This document shows positions 54,911 through 64,000 of a stretch of DNA of 64,000 nt, piece by piece (positions within the stretch are counted from its first letter, which is position 1; the number at the start of each line of letters is the position of its first letter). The stretch covers positions 4,121,501 to 4,185,500 of the forward strand of contig JAKNDB010000092.1 in NCBI GenBank assembly GCA_024305405.1, given 5' to 3'. A program made the translations under genes and the position numbers. Source of the stretch: Dirofilaria immitis (lineage: Eukaryota; Nematoda; Chromadorea; Rhabditida; Onchocercidae). The notes below the pieces were generated by a model. It did not search any database, was not told the origin of the DNA, and was given only the letters and a program-made list of their open reading frames with translations.

Positions 54911-55378
54911 ATCATCTGAAATGATCCAACAGAAATTATATTGCAGAGAATGCAGTATATATTTTTATGTTTCATATCAAGAATATATGTTTCATGTCTA
55001 CGTGTGATATAAATTTTTAGCAATTTTATATTTCGATTCTTAACTTTCGAAGAATGAATATGAATAATTTAAATGATATTATGAATATCAATTGTAGAGG
55101 AATTAATTTCTATTTATTTAAATTATTTTTGAATATCGTACTTGTTCCTTAAATAATGTTTGATTGTTATCGATTTTTTTCGTCTTTGTTTATTGTTGAT
55201 GCATCTCATAATATTAAACATAGTTAATTTACAAAAATAAATATCAAAATAAAATAAACGGTATAAATAAAAAAAGAAAATAGGATACTTTTGACGAAAT
55301 TACACCTAAAAATATTGATAAACAAGTGACAAGAACAAAGATCAATGAATCTACAAGAATTTATCAAAAGCTTCTTTT

Positions 55379-55616
55379 ATGGCTGGTAGTAGTGCTTTTG
55401 GTTATAAGATGGACGATATCAGGGTTGATATTGAAGGTCTTTACTCGAAACTGAGTAGAGATACATTTGAAACAGTTCCTACTCCAGCAATTGCAAATAG
55501 CTTTCTGGCTCTTGATGATTTAGAGAGGAAGAGATTAATAGCTGATTTTTGAAGGAGAGTTTTGTGATGTCTTAGTGATCAATGGATCTATAACATATGG
55601 TTGGACTATGCAAGAG
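55379..55616 (+). CDS. orphan first exon, unknown protein
   Basis: ATG at 55379 opens MAGSSAFGYKMDDIRVDIEG and runs to a phase-0 GTAATG donor at 55617. The frame breaks at the T run 55546-55550, where removing one T restores an uninterrupted 79-codon exon continuing DFEGEFCDVLVINGSITYGW. Well-mixed amino-acid composition supports real coding. I do not recognise the family and could not find a second exon in the 2.9 kb before the F-box gene. Splicing to F-box exon 2 is possible by phase (both 0) but unsupported. Could be the remnant of a decayed gene. Confidence 0.45.
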
Positions 55617-58521
55617 GTAATGTTTTTATTATTCATTTAAATAATTTGTATCTCAAGTCATGAAGTAATGGAAATATAATATATGAATATAAAACTTTAA
55701 TTAAGCGATGTGAAGAATTAAATTTAATAAATGACAATTCAAACTATTCTAGGATTTTTAGTTGCAAATATGAAAATTTATTGGCACATAATTGATGAAT
55801 ATTTCAGATTGCCTAAACAAAATATTGTTCAATAAGTTATCATAAATAGGCATTATATGATAGTTTTTTTAATTTAAATATTGTATAAAAAGTTTTTTTT
55901 ATCAAAACATTCAATCTAATATTTAAATTAGCAACTTATATTCGTCACCAGCTTCTTGAATTTTAATTGTCAGAAAAAAATTGTTTGTAAAAATGCTGAA
56001 ACTTTGAAAATTTGATATTAAAAATTAAAAAAAAAGAAATGTAAAATATATAATTAATTCAATTATGAAGAAATTTATTTCCAGAAATTTTAATTAAGGA
56101 AGCTTTCTGTGATAGAACGATATATCCATGAAAATATATGAAAAAAAAAGCAATACATGAAAAAATAACAAAAAATGCTGGAAACTATTTTGAAAATTTA
56201 TTGAGTTAAAGAAAATAATTTTAACTAAAATATATCTCGACGCTTCTCATTTCTACATGATTGATTTCTTATTTTCACCATCATATGCAAATTTGTAGCG
56301 ATTTAGATAATTTATATAACAAATATCGAATTTGCGTAGCACTTTAAGTATTCAATTAGTTGGTAAATAAAAGAAAGAAATGATCGAATCGAGAAAATTA
56401 AATCAAGCTAATTATTGATTAACGGACATTTAGTAAGTTCAGCTATTTCTTTTTTTGAAGTTTATAATTTTTCTTTTTTCTGTTTCTCTTTGGACGAACT
56501 TTTTTTCCGCAATTTTTTCCTTAATTTAAATTTTCATAAGGTATTTGCGTGCATCGACCGGAAGCTTTAAAATAGTTTCACTTTTTGTTTACTTTTACCT
56601 TCTTATTTTTTTCTTTCCTTCACTTCATGCGGGAATGTAACTCGAGAAATATTATTCGAGTTCAATTACGAGAGAAATAATAAAACAAATCAAAAACGAA
56701 ATTTAAGTCTCAAATTATTTAAATTTCTCTTAATTTGAATATCTAAAAGAAAAATGAATTTTATGTTTAAGTAATTGCTTAGAATTTGATTCATTACGAT
56801 AAACTATCACAGAATTATCAAAATACTAAAAAATTCTCGAAACAAAAGTACAACTATTACCTATTGTAAAACAATTAGAACAATACAATCAGACAACAAA
56901 CTTTTGAATATATTTCAACAATTAAAAACAAAATAACGCAAGGAAGAAAATGATAACATTCATATTATTTCAATATTAATAACATACAAAACTATTTTGC
57001 TAATTTTTTCTTTTCGTTCTTTTAATTCTATGATCTTTGATGACACTTTTTGAATATTGATAAATTGAACTTGAAAAACATAGTTAAATCTATTGCTGGA
57101 AATTTGCGGAACGAAAAGCAAACATTCGTCCAAAACTTTATGAGCGGATATTGATTTGTTTTGTTGAAAGAGCAACTATCAGGCCACATTTTCTTATTTT
57201 TTCTTTACATCGTTTTTTTATCTGTTTTGCGTCATATGCTTCTTTTTCAGTTATTTGTTTATTACTAACTCTTTAAAACTTTTAAATTCACGTCATGCCA
57301 CGTTACGACATATTATCTGTTTGTTCGATATTATTCAAAATTCTATCCACTCTTTAATTTTTTACTTCATCTTTTTTAAATTTCAAAAATTAGTTGTGAA
57401 CTGTGAATAAATGATTATACATACTTCAGAAAAATTTTGAATAAATGATTATACATACTTCAGAAAAATTTTATATATTTTTTTGCTTATATTATTCTGT
57501 TATTGATATGATATTTTGTTGTCAATTTCTATATAAATTTTGCAGATATGCTAATATTCACAAAAATATTTATCATTTAGTGAAAATCTTGAATGACAGT
57601 TTGTTGCAATTGTCATATTTTTTTCAATAATTAGTCAACTTAGCTTATAAAATATTATAACTAATGAAGAATTAAATAAATAATTAACACGTGTGATAAG
57701 ATTTTTAATTTTGAATTTAATTGAAATAGTTTGTGATATTTTCTAAAATAAAATCTAACTGAAAGAATAGGCTGATATTTAATCCATTAAAAGCGTTGGA
57801 TACTTATGATTATTTTCATAATGATTATAAAATTTAACGACGAATTGTTATTTCTTGCAACTTATCCTTTGTTATAATTAGCAATTAAATTATGAGCTTT
57901 CTAAACTGAATACAAATTTTACAAATTTATTTTGAGCACAAATTTCAAAAAATTTCAAAAAAACTGCATATAGTAGCAGTACTCCATTTTTTCTTAAAGC
58001 GTTATATCCTATTAATTATTAATGAACCATGACCTGCTTTAATTTATCTTGGATTTTTACTGCTAAAAAGGAATTATTGCTTCACTTATCACTTTTTCTA
58101 TCAGTGGGGATAAAATGATTTGCTTAAATATTTAGATTTTAAAGATCCTATACATCATAAAGTATAACTAATGGAACAATACTTCCAATTTTATGTTTCC
58201 GTCTCTTTAGAAATTTATTTATAGTTAATTTTATATCAGTTTGAAAACTTATTTTTCAATTAAATCAAGAAAAAATTGTATTTCAAATTATAAATAATCG
58301 AGATTAATTAGTTATTCAAGTAATTGATTCTGGATTCCGTTGGTTCTGTCTTTTTTCCTTGTTATAAATCATATAATAACTTAAATATATTTTTATTTTC
58401 GAAACAGAAATGTTTCCATTTTTCAAAAGTTAATTATTCGCTCATCGGTAATCTTCTTCATTATAGTAGTTGCATTAGCAGCCGCTCTGTTTGTTGATTC
58501 GACATTATTAAATTTTAAAGC
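55617..58521. other. long AT-rich gap
   Basis: No supported exon. Holds a 34-bp tandem duplication at 57405-57472. Short open frames (plus 57445-57630; minus 56960-57175) are dominated by Phe/Ile/Lys/Asn and look like chance. Confidence 0.5.
57405..57472. repeat. exact 34-bp tandem duplication
   Basis: The unit beginning GAATAAATGATTATACATAC and ending AAAAATTTT occurs at 57405-57438 and again, identical, at 57439-57472. Identity of both copies points to a recent event or an assembly artefact. Confidence 0.95.
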
Positions 58522-61053
58522 ATGCTGACAATTTGCTCACTGCCACCTGAAATTCAATTCGCTCTCCTAAATTACTGCGATTTCTTCTCATTACTTCAAT
58601 TGCGACAAGTTTGTTATTCGCTTATTTTCTCTAAAACTTTTAAAACCATATGATCGGTTCATTTCGTAGATTTTGATTTCTTTTTTTCGTTTTGTTTCTT
58701 TTAAGTTGCAGAATTTTGTTTTGATATCTTGGTTTAGAGCAAATCAAAAATTTAAGATTAAGAAAATTTTCCGTTTTAATAATATGAAAAGATAAATTTA
58801 AAAAAGGAAGGACAAAAATGACTATTTTGATTACCAATCGTTACATTAAAATTAGGAATTGGTTCATCTAAATATATGTTAGATAGTTTTATTAGAATAT
58901 GCTTTTTCAAATTCATTCTAAAAAGTTTTAAAAGTTCAAAGAGGTCAATCGTTGAACTTTAAATTGGATCTTTAATAGGTATCGAAATACTACAAATGCC
59001 TTGCTGAGCATAATTTATCTCATCGAAATCATCTCGATGTTGCCTATGATTATTTGGCTATATTTAGAAATTGCAAATGGAAAAACCTTACTCCTTTAAA
59101 TGATCAAAATGATAATGATGCGATTTTTAATAAAATTTTAACATTCGTCGGTCTCTATATGCCTTCTTTACAAGATCTTTCATTACGTCACTGTTCGATT
59201 ATCCTCACTTTGGCTGGCCTAATTCAGGTATCATACATTTTTAACAGCCGAAAATTCTTATCATTTCCAGAGACATGTTAAATTATTTTATAATTACTAC
59301 CGAACTTCACTCATAAATTTTCGGCAACTTTAGCTAGTATTGTATTAATTAGTTCATCACATTTAGCAAACAGATCAGTACAACGATACATTTCCGGAAA
59401 TATCATCCGGCGGTTATCTCAGTATAATATTTTCTAGTTATGATATCGTCAAGTAGAGCTATTTATTAGCTAAATTTCTCAAATTTTTTTCCTACATCCC
59501 TTTTTACAGTTAGCATCAACGATACCAAATTTATATCGATTGGATTTAAGTCAAGTCAGCAATAAGCCATTCTTTGAAACAGATGCCATCTTGGCTTTGC
59601 AATATTTTCGACAGTTAAAAATATTAGTTATGGATGGATTCGTAATTCAAAAATCTGCTGGTAAAGGTAAAATCTTCTTTGACTTCAATTTTAATATTTT
59701 TATTATCAAATTTTTAAAAAAAACAGTTCATATAAAAAAAGCATTTGTCTCGATAAGAGAAACCCTTTTTGAAAAAGCTTTTAGTTCAATAAGCATAATT
59801 TAACACTTAGAAGTAAATTAAAATTCATGAAATTTGTTTTCATATATTTAATAATAAAATGTCAAAATCGAAGTCAAAGAATACATGATATTTCGAAGTA
59901 AATTACGTGTTCGTACGTTTATGTACTATGTGTGATATTATTTTAATAATATAATTTTATGCTAAAACATTTTCTAATTTTTTCAGTTTCGGTTGATTAT
60001 TTCTCACACTGCTATATATATATATATATATATATATAAACATTCCAGGATGTTCGCATCGATTAGAAGTGCTACCACTTCGTTACATGCAACATTTGGA
60101 GACTCTTGTGTTGAATTGTCCATATGATACTTTAACGAGAATATTATGTTCATTGTTTGAAAGTCACTGCATCTTGAATAAATTGAAACATATTAATGTA
60201 AGTACGTTAATTCCTTATTATTTTTGGATTCTGGATTAATTTATCCGATAAATTCGTCTTGTAGAAACTGTTGACTTTCAATTTTGGCAATTAAAAAGAA
60301 TTGAAAGGAAAATTTGTGCGAAAAGTTTATATATAACTTTTAATTTTTTATTGTTGGAAGAATATATTTTATGTTAATGGTTTGATAACACTAATCACTA
60401 AGAGATTACATTAATTCATTTAGCGCATTTTATCGATAATGAATGAAATATTTCGAATATATGCAGAAAGCATACATATGAAGACCTTTTTTATAAGGAA
60501 TTAATAACGCGACAGAAAATAATTTCATTTTATTTTTAAAGCTTGTCAAGCTTTCAGTAACTTATATTTTTAAAAATATCGAATTAATTTTACTGTAAAG
60601 TCCTTATAATATTGTATATACAGTTTGGTGTAAAGTATAGTACAGCAAAATATCCTGAATTATTGATATGGTTCCTATTGAAACATCGTTCATTGTGCTT
60701 CGTACATATTTGCAATGCTTTATTTACTACTAATGATCAATTAAAGCGGTTTTATGGGTAAGTTGAACTTCATATAAGTCTTCTTTTTTATTTTCCACAA
60801 GTACTATTTAAATAATTAATATCTAACACAATTTAACAAGCAGTGCAATCTATAGCTTCCTATTCCAATTTATTTCAGCGCATTAATTTCATTGCCGAAT
60901 CTTAATGAATTATATTTGGAAAGTTGTGAATTATGTGATCGGATTGATTTGTCAATAGAAATTCAATTTCTTAAAAGTATTACTTTACGCGGCATTCATT
61001 GGAATGGTTTAGTACGTAGTATGCGTTATGATCCTGACAGCAATCGTCGATAA
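58522..61053 (+). CDS. F-box / leucine-rich-repeat-like protein
   Basis: Probable substrate receptor of an SCF ubiquitin ligase. Six exons: 58522-58608, 58979-59227, 59510-59660, 60049-60197, 60624-60757, 60879-61053, all phases closing. The N-terminus (ICSLPPEIQFALLNYCDF, LRQVSKYYKCLAEHN) fits an F-box. The rest has irregular leucine-rich strands: LQDLSLRHC, LYRLDLSQ, LKILVMDGF, LETLVLNC, LNELYLESCEL, LKSITLRG. Start chosen at the ATG one base after a TTTTAAAG acceptor-like site. F-box/LRR genes expand rapidly in nematodes, so orthology is not assigned. No frame breaks. TAATAAATT/AATAAATTC near 61110-61135 are candidate polyadenylation signals. Confidence 0.8.
60014..60038. repeat. (TA)n microsatellite in F-box intron 3
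   Basis: Pure alternating TA run of about 25 bases, ending just before the 3' splice site at 60048. Confidence 0.9.
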
Positions 61054-63667
61054 ATCAGCATATCAAATCATCAATTTCACTTTAAAGCTAATTATATATG
61101 TCTGAATAATTTATTAATAAATTGTAAATAAATTCTCAATAATTCTTAAAATTTCACTTGCATTTACTGAATTTTTGATTGATATGTAGAAATATTGTCT
61201 CAAAAACTTGTCATAAACATGAAAAGATTAATGATAGCATATGGTATCATTTGTTTGATCATTAGTTTAACCTAATTATTTGACTATTGGTAAAGGATCT
61301 CAATTCACACAATAGATATCTTAGCTACACATCAGTTATCAAGTTAATCAAAGAAGAATAAAAAGAACTGATTATTTGAATGAACCGAGTTATGTAAAAA
61401 ATCGCTTCATAAATGTTTACTAACATTTCAAAATGTTTAATAAGGAAAAGCTTGCCGTTTGCATAAATGATAAGCGTTCTTCAAATGAGAAAATGGCTTA
61501 TTATTTATGCAAACGAATATATGCAAATAATAAATCCATATATAGTACTATTTTTATATATTGCTTTACAAGTCTTTATATTAAATTTTATTAAATAATA
61601 TAATATACTGAATATAACTATTAGAGGAAAGGTAGAAGGAAGTATATGGTCGATTCAAAAGATAATAAAAAAATTGTTGACCTTAAAAATGAATTTATTT
61701 GATGATTTCAACTATAGGTAGTATTCAAATCTTCTGGCATCAATTAAGATTGATGCAATAGAAAGACAGATAATAAGGCGAATTTAATGTGAGAAAAAAT
61801 AATTTGCCTAAGTTAAGTTCACATTATCACACAATCAATTTCATTTCACTATTCAACTGTTCCTGATCTCTTAGGCAATTATTTTCGTTGTCCTCTAAAT
61901 GTAGAAGATTGATTTGATAACAGTAAGTTGTGCCAAATCGAAGCGCACTTTTTCGAATGATTTGAATGACTTGAAATCAATCGAGTCTGAAAGAGACTCC
62001 TTTGTACATGGATGAACCTTAATTTTCATAGCAGGAGAGATTTATGATACTTAAATGATAAACAAAGATTTAACTATTGAAATAATGAAAGGATGAGAGA
62101 TGGATAAATGATTAGAATATTTCAAACAGTGAACATAAGCTGTTAGCCAAAAAAATGCAACATTTCAGATAACGTAATGCACAAAAGCTTTATTAGCAGA
62201 TCGGTAAATGAAAGAACAAAGTACTGCGGCGTATTCACTAGCCGTGTTTGTGAAAAAAGGATGAAACTTTTTGGTTTTCGCAAATCTCAAATCGCGCCAA
62301 TAAAAGATATGACAAATATCTTGATTAGATTTGCTTCAGTATCATTGGAATAAGACTGCTCAATTCTTAATAAAACAATTGAATTTCAAAAATGTATTCG
62401 TGATCTCATTCTCAATGTGCATGAATTGGGATACAAAATTGTTCTCGATATAACCAGCATTTGTAGAGAATCGAGTCGAACAAATAAGAAAGACGAAAAT
62501 TTCATTTCGTTATATTCCAAGTGAATATAATTCAATCGTATCAACAAAGGGACGTTCGCCTAATAAACCCAAAAATTATGAGATGTGACGGAAAGAATGA
62601 GCACGGTTAAAGAAAAAGGAATCTAACTGACCATAATGAAAATTCAACTTTAGAAAAAGAATATGAAAATGAAAACGAAGAAGAAGGAAAAATTATCTCA
62701 AAGGTAACCATTCAGTTTCCTATTCTCTTGAATAAAAAATAAGAAAATTGTTATTATCAATGAAAATTGTTTTAGTAAATGGTTAAGATTATTATGAACG
62801 ACTGCATGGATCCTTAAATTTATTAATTAAAAATTTATAATATCCCATATTGTTACACGATTTAAAACTCTATCAATAACTTCCGTTTTCGTCGTAAGGA
62901 GAAATTACTTTCACGACAGTTACTGCTTTGTTGCTTCATTTACATAATTTATTAAATTAAGATAGTCAAGCAGAAACATTAATAATATCAGTTAATGATC
63001 ATTTTGTAAATCCATAAAATGTACTTTTATTTAGTTATGAAATTTTATTAAAGTAATCAAAAACTTGAAAAGTCTTTGTAACAGTTATTTTTAAAAAATT
63101 TTTATTAATTCTTTATAGCTATTTTACTATGGAAGTATTCATTCAGCAATGGTCACTATCGTAATAAACTGTTGATTCAATGGTCACTACTGTGAATGTT
63201 GATTCAATGATCATTATCCTGTTTCCTTTATTCAGTTGTGGTCATTTACAAAATTGTTAATACAGAGTGATAGTAAGTGTAGTCATTGAATTGTAATAGT
63301 AATAATAAAAACGAAGCAATTATATATGAAATAACAAATATGGAGCATTCCACATGATCAATCATATCAAATTACCAGTTATCAGTAGACCTGCCGCGAA
63401 TGACTGGTTTGGATGGAAAAAGAACAGCAAAATAAATAAAACTTGTTAGTTTTTAAAATTGTTTTTATTGCAATTATGCAGATAAAAATGATAAACTCAG
63501 ATAAATTTAAGCAAATTATTTTCAAATCGTCGTGAATTTATTTTGAAAAAATTGGTTTGTTATAGCATACTTGGATTGATTCATTTGATGAAAAATTTAA
63601 CTTAGAAACGAAAAATTTTTATAAAATTTTCGGAATTTTACATGCTTATGCAATGCTTATATAATGG
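61054..63667. other. intergenic region with hairpin and degenerate tandem repeats
   Basis: No supported gene over 2.6 kb. Contains an inverted repeat at 61456-61515 and a degenerate direct repeat (CAATGGTCACTA… units of about 27-33 bp, three copies) at 63146-63220. Confidence 0.5.
61456..61515. repeat. 19-20 bp inverted repeat with short loop
   Basis: Left arm CGTTTGCATAAATGATAAG (61456-61474) and right arm CTTATTATTTATGCAAACG (61497-61515) are reverse complements with one mismatch that becomes a G:U pair in RNA. Adding the C:G closing pair gives a 20-bp stem and a 20-nt loop, a miRNA-precursor-like size. Confidence 0.75.
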
Positions 63668-63961
63668 ATGTTGTATAGAGAATCGATGGATAAAACATAT
63701 ATTGCCCAAGATTGTATGATAATCTTATCTTTGATCAATGCTACATATGCCAGTAATTTGTTGACATCATTCGGTTTTCAAACAAAACTTCAGGCAGCAG
63801 TAACAATTTCATTTGTCGCATATTCGTTCGGATTAATTATATTTTCGATCTTTATTGCTATTATCTTCTGTGAGCGTTCTGTCTTAATTAATAATTTTAA
63901 TAATATTTTCGTAAATAATAATTTATCTTTTATTACTATACACCTGAATGTTTCATTATAG
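63668..63961 (+). CDS. possible N-terminal exon of a membrane protein (partial)
   Basis: ATG at 63668 (MLYRESMDKTYIAQ) opens a frame with hydrophobic segments (CMIILSLINATYAS; AVTISFVAYSFGLIIFSIFI) and a Cys/Glu/Arg boundary after the second. A GTAAAT donor at 63911 in phase 0 would continue the gene beyond the window; otherwise the frame stops at 63959. No family recognised and no clear acceptor upstream. Confidence 0.35.
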   Translation: MLYRESMDKTYIAQDCMIILSLINATYASNLLTSFGFQTKLQAAVTISFVAYSFGLIIFSIFIAIIFCERSVLINNFNNIFVNNNLSFITIHLNVSL

Positions 63962-64000
63962 TCAGTAACTATTGCCAGATAGAACTCATAAGATTAATTT

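Noticed and set aside
1..64000. A novel multi-gene defence or metabolic system
   Set aside because: Neighbouring genes belong to unrelated eukaryotic housekeeping families on alternating strands, with no co-directional cluster.

Overview
The window is eukaryotic nuclear DNA from a nematode. It is AT-rich, genes are cut into many short exons with introns of about 80-500 bp, and several start codons sit a few bases after a strong TTTCAG-like 3' splice site that has no upstream exon, the usual look of a spliced-leader trans-splice acceptor. Gene content (arginine kinase, bestrophin, C-type lectin, EDEM3) and gene density suggest a spirurid/filarial-type worm; the exact species is an inference I cannot make from sequence alone. 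No prokaryotic operon, CRISPR array, tRNA, rRNA or recognisable transposon was seen.

Layout: 79-8257 (+) EDEM3-type ER mannosidase-like protein, 5' end outside the window; 10239-13215 (+) arginine kinase; 13494-16487 (-) DUSP12/YVH1 phosphatase, convergent with arginine kinase; 18431-21146 (+) divergent C-type lectin with a glycosylation-rich stalk; 22277-25551 (+) bestrophin, perhaps with a further tail exon near 26043; 26600-30218 (-) KLHDC10-type kelch protein; 31399-33238 (-) METTL26-type methyltransferase; 34541-42462 (+) 21-exon zinc-finger protein with a thrice-repeated two-finger module; 43723-44774 (+) CHRAC1/POLE4-type histone fold; 45235-50280 (+) acyl-CoA synthetase; 52268-54910 (+) DHHC palmitoyltransferase, first exon not found; 55379-55616 (+) an orphan first exon of unknown function; 58522-61053 (+) F-box/leucine-rich protein; 63668-end (+) a possible start of a membrane protein. 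Most genes are unrelated housekeeping genes on alternating strands, so no shared pathway is implied.

The most striking window-wide signal is data quality or decay: at least thirteen conserved exons break frame by exactly one base, mostly at short A or T runs, while intron phases elsewhere close perfectly. Arginine kinase, DUSP12, the histone-fold gene and the F-box gene are intact. This looks more like uncorrected homopolymer errors in an assembly than like a cluster of pseudogenes. Exon coordinates below were derived by hand from conserved protein sequence, splice signals and phase continuity.
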